A DNA stretch of 64,000 bases from NCBI GenBank assembly GCA_021307315.1, contig JAJSPD010000033.1, positions 310,001 to 374,000 of the forward strand. The letters run 5' to 3'. A model generated the notes under the pieces. It did no database searches. It saw nothing but the letters and a program-made list of their open reading frames with translations, and was not told the DNA's origin. Source of the DNA: Bisporella sp. PMI_857. Taxonomy: Eukaryota; Ascomycota; Leotiomycetes; Helotiales; Helotiaceae. Shown here one piece after another: positions 1-10,339 of this stretch (position 1 is the stretch's first letter; every line of letters starts with the position of its first letter). The position numbers were made by a program, and so were the translations under genes.

Positions 1-139
1 GGGAATAAGGAAAAGCTAGAGTTCTCTGGAGAAGGGGAAGCTTGAGTTTTCTTGCTAGATTCGGAAGCATACTTTTGATATCAATACATTACTATTGCAA
101 CTACATCGCCAGTCACGTGCTCTTACCTGTGATTGGTAG

Positions 140-582
140 GTGTCGTCCCACTCTGTCAAACGCCTAATCGCATGGAGGCACGGTCCGCTTAAACATTTAA
201 CATTTATAACTGTTTATATCATCCTGTGTGCCTTGGTACAAGAAACATTACAACAATATCCTGATTTGATCTTTCAACAAGATAACGCAAAAGGCCATTC
301 TTCTACTTTACAAAACCTGTACTAGAAGTTATAGGTATTCAGCCTATAGTATAGCCTGCAAACTTTTCTAATTTAAATCCTATTGAGACTGTTTGGGATG
401 AAATGAAGGACTATATTCAAAGGAAGTACTCAGAGGTTCATTCTTCATATCCAAGGTTAAAGAAAGTGGTTCAAGAAGCTTGGGATTCTATTACACATGC
501 TACAATTAAGGATCTTATTAAGTAAATGGGTGATAGATGTATTGCAGTGATTCTAGCAGATGGAGGCTACACGAAATACTAG
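140..582 (+). pseudogene. Tc1/mariner transposase, 3' remnant
   Basis: This is the C-terminal part of a Tc1-like DDE transposase. The first open stretch contains IFQQDNAKGHSS, the block around the second catalytic Asp of Tc1 transposases. After a stop and frame change near 325 the next frame reads NLNPIETVWDEMKDYIQ, the block before the third acidic residue, and ends in a Tc1-like GGYTKY tail at 580. There is a further in-frame stop near 522. The N-terminal helix-turn-helix half is missing and terminal inverted repeats were not found, so this is a dead 5'-truncated copy. The APH-like pseudogene begins immediately after it. Confidence 0.75.
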
Positions 583-593
583 AGAATTCACTT

Positions 594-2342
594 AAAACAG
601 CATCGCCGAGCATTTCCAGAGCGCGGACTCAAAAAGCTGAAATATTAAGGCATGTATGAAGTATAAAACGAACCAGCAACTGCGCCTTGATTTCAAAGCC
701 TCGCGTAGGCGCAGCGATGCCGACCGCATGTACAAGACGATGACAATCGAAGTAGTATCTGTCCCCAGAGCTGAAGCTCTTGAGCCCACGCTCGAGCTGC
801 TGAACCGTCCTCCGATCATGTACCAATTGGCTCTTAATACGGACAAGAACATATCCACGAGACGCATACGTGCGCTCTAAGGCGTTATACCAGCCTCTGA
901 AGGAGAAACAATATCATGGCTCTCGCGAAACACCACCTCGGTCTTGGTGACCGAGATATCTGCATTGTCGCCAACTCTCGTCAATGGATGCGAGGTAGCT
1001 TCAACGTGTGTATACCTGTTGAGGTTCAATCGCCTAGCTCATGCTGGAAACTTGCTCTGCGTTGCGCCATGCCTTATAAGCTCGCCGAATCTGAAAACCC
1101 TGGTAGCGTCGATGAGAAGATGGGTTGTGAGGTTAGAGCATACGCGTGGATGCAGGAGAAATGCCCCGACATTCGTATCCCACATCTATACGGCTTTGGA
1201 TCCTCTGACCACCGTCATGTACGGCTCACATTCCCCCTTTCCAGTTTCTCGGTACTGACAAACAGTCCGGAAGTTCACACACGAGGCGCACCATCCACTA
1301 TATGTGCGCTTTGCACGTTATCTGTGGCGCCTGCTCCGCAGCCTCGTTGGAACCCAACCCCCCTCTCATGCTACACTAGCCACCCAAACACTCACCGTTT
1401 GTCTACAGCATATATGTTGCTTGAACACATCGGTTCAGATACAAGCCAGATGCTCTCGAATACATGGGGAAAGCGGCGAGAGGATCCTGCCCGGAGGCAG
1501 AATCTGTTTCGAGGCATAGCTCGACCAATGCTCTCTCTCTTGCCCGCATTCCCCAGCCGCGGATTGGTTCATTTCGGTTCCACGACAACGGTACAATCAC
1601 GCTGACAAACCGCCCCCTTACCTGTTCTATCATAGTACTGGAAAACGACGGTACACCGAGGACCATACCGAGGAACAATACATATCCGTCCACCGAGCCT
1701 TTTATAGCAGACCTATTCACCTTCCATGATAAGCGCTTCCTTAGTCATCCAAATGCAATCTTTGACGAAAAAGACTGCCATAGTGAGATGGCTGCTAAGG
1801 CCATGCTTCGTGCTCTGGCACACCGTTACGTCCCGCAGGATCAATGGAACGGACCTTTCTTCCTCCAGCTCGACGATCTTCATGCCAGCAATATCTTTAT
1901 TGATGACGACTGGAACGTGACCTGCTTCATAGACCTAGAGTGGGTGTGTGCTCTACCTGTGGAAAACTTGTCCGTGCTGTACTAGGTAACGAGATGTACT
2001 ATCAACGAGATCCGGGAAGAGTTTATGAACATATTTGAGGAAGAAGAGCGTAAAGTAGTAGCCGAGCATGGTTTCTCGCTAGCGCAGATCATGCGCGAGA
2101 CTTGGGAGTCGGGAGGCATGTGGTTCTGGCTTAGCATCATGACCACTAATGCAATGTATTATCTTTTCACTTATCATATTTGTCCCAGAATTTCGAGTCC
2201 GGTGTTTAAGGAGGAAGAGTTCTTGTCTAAATTTTGGTCTGAAGATGCTGCTAAGGTCGTTAAGACTAAGATAGAAGAGTACCATGTGTACGAGACGGAG
2301 CTGAAGCAGATATTTAGTGTGGAGCGCGGCTCCGATAATTGA
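594..2342 (+). pseudogene. APH-like phosphotransferase/kinase-fold pseudogene
   Basis: This is a decayed member of the fungal phosphotransferase (APH, aminoglycoside-phosphotransferase-fold) family. Recognisable blocks run in order: RPPIMYQLALNTDKNI (about 800-845), MRGSFNVCIPVEV (about 990), DEKMGCEVRAYAWMQEKCP (about 1110-1170), YMLLEHIG (about 1412), FFLQLDDLHASNIF (catalytic-loop equivalent, about 1858) and CFIDLEWVCALP (metal-binding Asp equivalent, about 1922). The frame changes several times between 640 and 1560. Internal stops include a TGA near 892 where Arg is expected and a TAG at 1983 where Trp is expected; both fit transition mutations. Coding similarity resumes after the TAG in the same frame to 2342. 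Not functional as it stands; the original substrate is unknown. Confidence 0.75.
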
Positions 2343-3049
2343 AACATACCGACAATAGAGTTGTTGGTTGCATGACCAAAAGATGCTAAGATCAAGCATA
2401 GATGACGATAACAGGTATGAAAAAAACCCTGCGTCCATAGTAGGCTGCTTGCCGTAGGTAAAGTTAATTTCTGAGAGCTAGGCGCAAATCGTGTTTCCTT
2501 ACTAGGCAACTACCCAATATTAGCAACCACTCATATCCTTATTTAACCACAACAGCAACACAAATTCGAGAAAACAAGACTATATATGTGGCTTTTGGCT
2601 CATTGATTATAGCATACTCTGGTTTTGGAATTTTTGAAGCGCGTTGAAAAAATCGCAAGGTTTTGGTGTTCAGTTGCCTCAGGATGCCGAATTCCAAAAG
2701 GGAAGGGCCATCACATGACCATATCCATCCCCAGCTCCCCGGGCGCCTAACAAAGAAATGACGTCTTGCTTCGATTCCTTGTACCGTGCGCAAACATGAA
2801 ACTCATGTAGCTTCCTATGCCGATGATCATTGTTCGTTCTACGGGTTTGGTCCAAAGCCCTCAAGCTTTTTGAAGTTTGTGGGCAGGCTGTTCGTCCCCT
2901 CATATCTTCTCTTCTTCCCTCGAAGTTCGACCTGAATATTCGCTCAAAACTCGTTTCAATTCTACAAGCCTCTCCATCCTACAATTGACCGACTGTTATA
3001 GAACGAGATAAAAGGCATACATTTGGCACATCATAACTCCCAACACAAA
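2343..3049. other. Intergenic, no gene recognised
   Basis: Short open frames here show no known motif and no codon pattern that convinces. The last ~100 bases before 3050 presumably held the promoter and 5' UTR of the kinase-like pseudogene. Confidence 0.5.
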
Positions 3050-3871
3050 ATGGCACACCAGCAAGAAACCAACGTCAAAGGGATAAAGAAGGTCCTTTCA
3101 ATGGAAGTTGATGGCGACACAGAGAGTGAATATAGGATCCAAGTCAACAACCAAGTGAAATACATCGTGGTTCAACCAGGTGTTTACGACTTCGATGAAA
3201 TTCTCTCTTTTCCACCTGCTCTACTTGAAAATCTTCCGCCCTTCCCACCTGGCAACTGGACATCGATGAACGTTGCACGCAGCGCAGATGGCACACCAAC
3301 CTGTACCATTTCTTCGAAGCCCTTAGAAGCCGTAACCAGGATCTGGCACCCTAAAATGTTTGACGTCCTTGGGCTCAAAGAGACAGGTCGTTTCGGGGCC
3401 CGTGTCCGCATCGTTGAATGGGAAGGGCGTGAGGTCGTCGCAAAACTTGCGCGCTTTGATTTCGAGATTCGGCTGGTGGAAAACGAAACCCGTGTATATG
3501 AGAAGCTCGAGAAAGACAAAATCAAATATCCGGATCTTGCAGCGATATCTCCTGCTTTCTTTGGCCATCTCACCGAGGACGGAAGAGTCATGGGCATGCT
3601 TATTGAGAAGCTGGAAGGCAGGATGGCGCACATAGAGGACATTTTCAGCATGTGAAGCTATAGTCAGACGGCTGCATACCCTCGGAATTGTTCATGGGGA
3701 TCTCAACAGGCACAATTTTGTAGAGACGAACAGAGTGGAATTGTGCGTCTCATTGACTTTGAGAACGCAAAGGATTACTCGAACGTCAAGGCGAAGGAGG
3801 AAATAGATTTGTTAAAGGGTCAGTTAGTTGAAGATACAGGAAGAGGTGGTCAAGAAGGTTTGTCGGACTGA
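3050..3871 (+). pseudogene. Kinase-like protein (fungal family often mislabelled alpha-galactosidase A), frameshifted
   Basis: The ATG at 3050 has a good context (AAAATGGC). The first 200 codons are open and give a kinase-like N-terminal lobe, including EGREVVAKLARF (Lys of the nucleotide-binding lobe), ENETRVYEKL (alpha-C-like Glu) and MGMLIEKLEGR (hinge). A stop at 3653 interrupts it. The catalytic loop HGDLNRHNF then appears in another frame at 3693, and the metal-binding segment RLIDFENAK returns to the first frame at 3746, followed by DTGRGG and a stop at 3869. Two small indels, near 3655 and 3730, are enough to explain this. The intervals are too short to be introns. Probably a recently broken gene, or two sequencing errors. 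Confidence 0.7.
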
Positions 3872-4797
3872 AATATCATCTATCTTCTAAACCAATTGAA
3901 CCATAAATCGTTGGCTTCAACAACGTTGTATTGACTAAAACTCTAAGTTATAATACGGAAACATATAGATAAATAAATCTTCAAAGGCATAAGACACTGG
4001 AGCATTCGTTCAAACTCCTGCAGCACAATATGAGCTAAGAGTGTCGTGACTCGTGATAGGCACCGGCACACCTCTCTCCATTCCATGCCACCCCCCTCAT
4101 GCTATCATGCACTTCCTGGTGCACGGCACGATCTGAGGAAGCCTTTAGCTGAGCTCTTACGTACCCACTCTTTCTTTGCCACTTCGCAGATCAAGCTAGT
4201 TGGAAGTGTTCAGCGCTACTACACACCTCTTTTACCGGCGGATCCTGTTCCTGTTGAACCGACCAACCCCTTTCACTAGGGCAACTACTTCCGCCGCCTG
4301 GCTCACCTTATGCTGCGTGACAACACGAGCTAAGCACTACTACAGCACCTCCCCTGGGATACCTTTCCGTTTGGGCAGATTATCGTCATGCTCAAGGGAG
4401 TCCAGCTAAGCGCTAGCATAATCCAGTGCCTTAATCTGTCTTGACCCTCTTGCGGACTAACTGACCGACTCAGAAGGATCAGCTTGGCTGGCGGGATGCC
4501 CAGGGGCATATTGATAATCAGCGTTTGCCGCCAGTATAGCCGGATAGTTAAGAGGGTATGTCTATAAGGAAGTGAAAGTTTAATATAGGCAAGACAAGGC
4601 AGAACCACCTCGGTGATAATGTGACGTTGATATAGCGGAATGGTTGGGGTGCTTGCTGACCATAGTTAGGTTTATGCAGCAGTGAGATTGCATCGAGGAA
4701 GGGATTGTACTAAGGCTCGGGTTCCCCTCACTTGATATGAAGAGAGGGTGAAGCTGAGCGCGGGCAGAGCCCTGTCCTCTGGGATATTCCAAACCTT
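3872..4797. other. Intergenic, unassigned
   Basis: No gene recognised. Several short open frames on both strands (for example 4046-4279 plus, 4330-4608 minus) have no family motif. The stretch may be an old, heavily mutated transposon, but nothing proves it. Confidence 0.4.
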
Positions 4798-5500
4798 TGC
4801 ATAAATAAGATCGGCCACAGAAATCATACCAGCAACGCTGTACCCCCTTTGTCAGCGAACTGTGCCGCTGGCGTGATTCTTCCCAGTGCTACCAGTCCTT
4901 GGTGTAACTCCCTCTAGACGCAGCATTGCCATTGCATGAATCTCCACCTAGCTGATCTCGCGCCCCGTTGTTAGCCACGCCGCTGGTGTGATTCTGCCTT
5001 ACCAGGATTTGCATAAATCTTCCAGTACCACTGGCCGTAGTATGACTTCTTGGACACGGGATCGATACTGCATAAATCTCTACCTCTATCTGATATCTAC
5101 TAGTCGACCCTTCCCCTCCCCCCTTTGTTTGTGAAGCTCCGGTGCCGATACGGTCCTAGACTGCTAAGATTTACATGAATCTCCCGGTGCTACTGAGCAC
5201 TGGTGCGACTCCTCCCCGACACGGTATCACTGTTATGTAATGTCACTATTAGCAAGCTTGCTACCAGCGATATCCTTTTTCTCAGTCCCGCTAATACGAT
5301 CGTCCCTTATATGGAATACATGATCCCTTTCCTGAACCTCAGTATAACCCCTTGGTAGGGCAATCTCGCGGCTGCATGAATCTGATGATGATTAACCGGC
5401 GAATTAGTTATCTTGATTATCTGCCGTAGCTATCTAATTAGCCGCCAAGACAGAACTGGTACAAGTCCCTTCCCAAAATAATGTCACATATGCATGAATA
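4798..5500. repeat. Degenerate interspersed/tandem repeat field
   Basis: The motif GCATRAATCT or a close variant recurs at about 4798, 4935, 5010, 5070, 5172, 5374 and 5492. A second motif, CTGGYGYGAYTC, recurs at about 4869, 4982 and 5200, usually following a poly-pyrimidine stretch. The spacing is irregular (60-200 bp), so this is a strongly eroded repeat array and not a clean satellite. No coding potential is evident. Confidence 0.45.
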
Positions 5501-5921
5501 GTACAGGTATCAAACTCGCCGTCGGAGTACCTTGGTCCTTTACCTTCTACAAGCAAAACAAAACTAGGAGAAAGAAAAAAGAGGCACGCGGGGAAAGTAT
5601 AGCATTAAAATATCTAAAGCAAAGAGGAGTAAACTCCAGAGGCTGGAGGCTGAAAGCCTGGTACACACTAGGATACTTGGCGTTTTTCCTTAACCACAAG
5701 CATTAGTCAGAAAGGTATTTACACTGAAACTAGGTAATAAGCCATCCTTTATGCCCTATCCCTTCTACTCCCCTGGCTTTTGCACCGTTATTATGTGAAG
5801 TTTAAAACAAAAAAAAAGTGTAACAGTTAACAAAGGAAAACGCTAGCCAGCTAGCTGGATTTGCGGCAAAGGCAAATGTCCTCAAAATAGCGGTTTTTAT
5901 GCCACTACTCTGTTAGCGTGG

Positions 5922-6169
5922 TGTAACAACGCAAGGAGTCACGGGCTAGAATAGAGGCATATGGAAGTGCGTACAATAGGCTGAATATGACTACCTTATA
6001 GGTTTACTACGAAGGATACACAAACATGAAGAACAAATGTAGAGACCAGGAGCAGGCCTTTATATAGGCGACTCCGACTCTCCTCTGTATCGGCTCTGTA
6101 CCCCTCATGCCCTGCTCGTCAACCCCTTAATCCTGCGCCATGACCCTCGCTTACGCTTCGGTTGTTATA
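5922..6169 (+). repeat. Solo LTR, family A copy 1
   Basis: 248 bp running from TGTAACAACGCAAGG to GGTTGTTATA, with a TTTATATA box. It closely resembles 7550-7810 and 45095-45342. The flanking pentamers CGTGG and CGGGT are a likely decayed target duplication: removing the element and one pentamer restores the length of the LINE sequence it interrupts. The TGTAAC-type ends suggest a Ty3/gypsy-class origin (inference). Confidence 0.75.
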
Positions 6170-6323
6170 CGGGTAATACTTTCGCTAGTGCCGAATAGTT
6201 GTGGTATTAAAGTAGAGAAGGGCTCTTGAGGTCGATTGCAGCACTTGCGAGCAATTCTGCAGAAAAAGAAGTGGAATTGAGACTTGGAAAAGCCGCAGAC
6301 GCAATAAAGTTGCGCGTCTGTAT

Positions 6324-6565
6324 TGTCACGGCCCTACCTCGCTTAGAGCCCTTGGGGCTCGGCCGTTTAGGGCTCGGCCACTGACACCACAGGGCTCGCC
6401 TACGCTAGCCCTTGGCCGGTCTCCTGTATATAAAGTACTGCTTTCCTTCCCTTCTTCTGTCTGTAGCCTGTCTTTTCGTTATTACAATTGATAGTCGTTC
6501 ACACCTTTGAGTCCCTCTTCCTGAGATGTACGGATCGAGATCCCTGTTTGCCTTGAGTTGTTACA
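6324..6565 (-). repeat. Solo LTR, family B copy 1
   Basis: 242 bp. On the minus strand it begins TGTAACAACTCAAGG and ends GGGCCGTGACA. Related copies lie at 15481-15730 and 49716-49950. It contains a TTTATATA box and a CG-rich block of GGCCGAGCCC repeats. The flanks TGTAT and GAAGA do not match, in line with the rearrangement of the LINE remnant at this point. Confidence 0.75.
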
Positions 6566-7549
6566 GAAGAGGCTTTTGGAAAAGCATTCTTTTTTGGCTG
6601 CAGGCTAGCCCGGAAGGCTGTTGTTGAAGAAAGTTTGGTTGTTGTACGCTTTTGTGTAGGCTTTTGAGTGCTGATAGAAAAAAGCGTTGTAACAGGTGCA
6701 AGTAGAGTGTTTTCTTCGATTGAAGAAGTTGGTGATTCGGCAGTAACAGAAGAGTTGCTTGTAGCGCTAGAAGGTCTGTGAGAGCAGATGTATGGTAGAG
6801 GGGGCCGAAGAGTGCCTCTCACGTGATTGTCAAAATTATGTTGTGCCACGGTTGAGTTGTCTTGGCAGAACGTGTGGAAGCTTTTGCGTAAGTGGGGGAG
6901 GAGAGTGCTTTGGCGGAGTCTCCTTGGAGTTGCTCGTCAAGTAAGTTAGCTATATTGCTGAAGAGTAGAGTAGCTCCTTCAGCCCTGACAGATACAGCAG
7001 TGGTTACAGCGAGTAAAGTCTTTGCGAGTGGCCCGTGACAGTGAATGCAGCGAGGTGTGTCAGGATTTGAGAATCTAGGTAGCTGACATGTCCCTGACTA
7101 AGTGGGGAACGCTAGCGCGGAAGACTTTTCACACACGCACAGTTCTACAATTTTGGATGATTACACACATAGACAACAATAGAGAGCCTGAAGGCATCCC
7201 CAATTCCTCCTGCTTATCATTGCGTATTTTCTCGTTCTGTCAAGGTGGGCAGAGTGTGGGGTAAAACTTTTCGGATTAACGTTTTGCCAAAGCCCGCTGT
7301 AGCGGTTAAGTCCGTGCACCCTCATTCCGGACCCCCCCCCATTCCGGACACCTAATTAAGCGAGTATCAACTAGATTCAAATAAATGCCATTAAATAACT
7401 ACTTAATTATAATACAATCTAAAGTAGAGTCAGACTTATTACCTTCTTCTTTTTCTTCCCCTGTATTTTTAGTGTCCCCTGCCGCTATTTGAGCCTTCTG
7501 AATGTTAAAAATATCAGCGAACTTTGAATTTGGACTAGTCCTGACCTTC

Positions 7550-7810
7550 TGTAACGACGCAAGGAATCACGGGCTAGAATAGAGGCATATGGGAGTGCGT
7601 ACAATAGGCTGATAGTGATTGCCTTATAGGTCTACCTATGAAGGATACAAAAACATGAGGAACAACTGTAGAGAGTTGGAGCAGGCCCTTTATATAGGCG
7701 ACTCCGACTCTCCTCCGTATCGGCTCTGAAACCCCTCATACCCTGTTCATCAACCTCCTGATCCCGTGCCATGGCCTCCGTGTCGCACCTTGGGCATACC
7801 GGTTGTTACA
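7550..7810 (+). repeat. Solo LTR, family A copy 2 with perfect TSD
   Basis: 261 bp, TGTAACGACGCAAGG to GGTTGTTACA. It is flanked by the 5-bp direct repeat CCTTC (7545-7549 and 7811-7815), so the LTR ends are defined exactly. It contains a TTTATATA box. Inserted in the C-terminal coding part of the pogo transposase. Confidence 0.92.
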
Positions 7811-8448
7811 CCTTCATTCGTTTTCTAGGCCTAGCTTTCTCCAACTGAACCTCTAACGACTGTATTTTGTAACTATAGTCAGCTAGAACACTTTCCTGAT
7901 TTTCAAACCCTTTTATAATCTTCCGAAATAAAAGTCTTTGAGTAAAAGAGTCACTTTTGCCAAAGCTTTGAAACTTAGTAACTTGGGCCTTGATGTCAGT
8001 CGATTTTCGAGAAGTAGAAAAAAGTACGAGTAAAGAATCGATTTTTGAGGCTCCGGAGTTGCTTTGGCTAGCTTGTAAAGTACTGGTTTTTGCATTTGAG
8101 TTCTCAAGAAGTAAATGGCTAAATAAAAGCTTAGCCATCGATTTTGGCCATAACCCTGTAGCTTTCCACTCTGCTTTGATTATTTTAGCAGATAATGCTT
8201 CTTTTCGAGCCTTGGAATAGCAAATAAAAAAATTTTGTTTCCCAATCGGGCTAGAATCGGTCAAAAGAGCCAGAAAACCAACAGCTGTTCGATAGTGACT
8301 TTTAAGTAATAAAAATACCGATAGATCTAAAGGTTGAAGTACATGTGACGTATATAGAAGTAAAAAAAGCAAGTAGACGTTATGCTGAAAGCATAAATAC
8401 ATAAATTCGGTAATTTCATGACTTCCATGGCCATTAAGAATCAGTAAC

Positions 8449-8844
8449 TGTAACAAATAGAGGGCAGCAGGAGGGATTTGCAATATAACAGATAAGGATA
8501 GTGGCTAGCGATGTAATTGCAATAGTGATGAATTGATATTAGAAGTATGCTTGTAAGTCTAACATGGAAAGGAAAAACTCAAGCTTGCTTTGTTTAGAAA
8601 GCTCTAGCTGTTCCTTATATCTTTCACTGTGCTGTAGCTGTGAGCCTGTGGCTGCTGTAGCTGTTGTAGCTGTGAGCCTGTGGCTGCTGGAGCTGCTGGA
8701 GCTGTGAGCCTGTGGCTGCTGGAGCTGTTGTAGCTGTAAGCCTGTGGCTGCTGTAGCTGTAAGCCCGTGGCTGGCCATAGGCGGAGCGTGCCGCTTGCAG
8801 CCCTGAAAGTATTACAGCTGAAAAACCTTCGGCTGACTGTTACA
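8449..8844 (+). repeat. Solo LTR, family C copy 1 with perfect TSD and internal minisatellite
   Basis: 396 bp, TGTAACAAATAGAGGGC to GCTGACTGTTACA, flanked by GTAAC on both sides (8444-8448 and 8845-8849). The body resembles 15155-15797 and 50170-50485. Between about 8632 and 8772 a CTGTAGCTGTRAGCCTGTGG-type unit is repeated several times, whereas the copy at 50.2 kb has only one unit. The small minus-strand frame here (Gln/Ser-rich) is only this minisatellite read as protein. Confidence 0.92.
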
Positions 8845-9796
8845 GTAACCTAAGCTCGAGAGTAGCGGTTTAAAGGGAAAAAATCTTTTCCAGCCATTCT
8901 ACTGCCGTAGAGTCTAAAGTCCAAGCATTATCGGTAGCCGTAAATAGCTACTCTTTGTAAATACTCAGGTCTTGTAGGAACCATTGTTGTTGAACTGATT
9001 TCCCTTTAAATATGACTAAAGGAAGCAAAACTTTTCCACTAGCCGAAATACACTCAATGAATAACGTCCAAGCACAAGAACCAGGTTGTTTTTTCTGAAT
9101 AGAGCGTCGTTCAAAGCTTTCTACTACTAGCTCATTGGCTCCAATACCCTCCATAATACCTGATTCGTCCATATTATATCGATTTTCGGGTTTAATACCA
9201 GAAATAACAAGTAGAACTAGTCGAGTAAACCATGACTTGATTATAGGTATAGTAGCTCCATTTACTCGTACCGAATCGATATTGCGAGCTCTTTTGGTCC
9301 GTAAAATAGGGTAACGGCGTAAAAAGCCTTCTATCCATCGTTTCCCAAGCTTTTGAGTATCCCTTTTGATCTCTAGAAGTCGACTAGCGAATTGCTTAAT
9401 TTAGCCATGAGTAAAAGGGACACCTAAAGCTTTTTGAGCTAAAACCCAAGTAAATAAATGCTCTTCCTGACTAGGGGATAGCCTTTGCTGAGTTTCCGCC
9501 GTTTGAGTATAACTTTCTTGCCCTCTATTCCGATCAGAGAGAGTAAAGGAAAAGACCCCCCATTCTCGACTAGCCTGTCGTAAAGATTTCCCATTTCTGA
9601 CGTCATTAAGAGCCGCAAGCAAATCTTGCTCGGTATATTGATGCATAATTATATAAAGATGAAAGTTTCCAAATATAAAGTAATAATACTTAGAATTGAT
9701 TTAATAATTGTTTATATTATCGAAGTAGCGGTCTGAAATATCGCTTATTTTTGGTGTCCGGAATGGGGGGGTGTCCGGAATGAGGGTGCACGGACT

Positions 9797-10339
9797 TAGC
9801 ACATAACCAGCTCGCATGTGTTCCCTAATTGGAACTAGCAGAACATAGCCTAGAGCCAGACTTGGTTGAGAGCTTTTTTCCAAAGCTCCACCTACAACCC
9901 GCCTTTCCAGGCTTATAGGACCGTGTTCGTGACATCCGCGCCATCTCTTATCGAAAGCAAAATTTCGAAGGATAACACGTGAAGAGAAACAGAAGGAACA
10001 GTTTTGGGAGAAATGCCAAGAGTTGAGGGGAAACGCCAAGACCGAATCAAAACAAGGATCTGGGCAAGGATTATTATGATAGCTAATTTTTGGATTAACG
10101 TTTCGCCGAAGTCCGCCTCTCTTGTCGAAGAACCTTCTTATTTTAGACTCCACTAAAATTTCGAAGGCAAGGTATCGAAGGCATTTCGAAGGCAAGGCAC
10201 ATCCGCCTCGAGTTAGGCTTCCCTTTCCGGCGAAACTGCGGAATATTGAAGAGTCTGATGAATCGGGATTTGTCACCTACTGATATTCCTCAACGGCATC
10301 CGTCAAACCCATACGTTCTTGGGCTTATGTACCTGTAGC
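9797..10339. other. Intergenic between pogo element and transcription factor
   Basis: No gene supported. A short internal repetition (TTTCGAAGGCAAGG) occurs near 10155-10200. A ~30-bp segment near 10085-10117 resembles one at about 7265-7297 on the other side of the pogo element. A minus-strand frame across 9701-10276 runs into the pogo terminal repeat and has no motif. Confidence 0.5.

Larger units (their letters stand above)
5626..7060 (-). mobile_element. Truncated, rearranged copy of the Tad-like LINE
   Basis: The minus strand matches two separate parts of the LINE at 39123-44919. The LINE 3' end and ORF2 C-terminus correspond to 5626-5921 and 6170-6323 (compare 39207-39660). Part of ORF1 corresponds to about 6566-7060; the frame at 6499-6849 shares AQHNFDNHVRGT and YICSH with the ORF1 at 44.5 kb. 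Almost all of ORF2 is absent between the two. A solo LTR of family A (5922-6169) splits the 3' segment, and an LTR of family B (6324-6565) sits exactly at the ORF2/ORF1 junction. Near 7030-7060 the match jumps to the zinc-finger part of ORF1 (near 43600), so the copy is internally rearranged. Non-functional. Confidence 0.7.
7399..9646 (-). pseudogene. Fot1/pogo-type DDE transposase, inactivated
   Basis: Reading from 9646 down: an N-terminal psq/CENP-B-type DNA-binding region (YTEQDLLAALNDVRNGKSLR), a second helix-turn-helix segment, then the DDE core. MDESGIMEG holds Asp 1. LLILNGHGSH holds the second catalytic position, where Asp is expected but Asn is found. SHVLQPLDLSVF holds Asp 3. ATGLWP follows near the C-terminal part. 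The frame has stops after FTHG (about 9400), after LSIYKE (8948) and near 8870. Solo LTR C is inserted just before the LLILNGHG block, and excising it with one GTAAC restores the frame. Solo LTR A is inserted in the C-terminal region, and excising it with one CCTTC restores an open frame to the stop at 7399. Confidence 0.85.
7309..9796 (-). mobile_element. Fot1/pogo DNA transposon with two nested solo LTRs
   Basis: A complete but dead pogo-class element bounded by TA at 7307-7308 and 9797-9798. The terminal inverted repeats are about 40 bp: AGTCCGTGCACCCTCATTCC at 7309 and its reverse complement ending at 9796. Each contains two GTCCGGAATG units. Subtracting the solo LTRs at 7550-7810 and 8449-8844, each with a 5-bp duplication, leaves about 1.8 kb, the usual size for Fot1-like elements. 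The transposase is on the minus strand. Confidence 0.88.

Noticed and set aside
8539..8778. Gln/Ser-rich 79-residue minus frame
   Set aside because: It is the LTR C minisatellite translated; the locus is a solo LTR.
9701..10276. 191-codon minus-strand frame
   Set aside because: It overlaps the pogo terminal repeat and TA duplication and has no motif.
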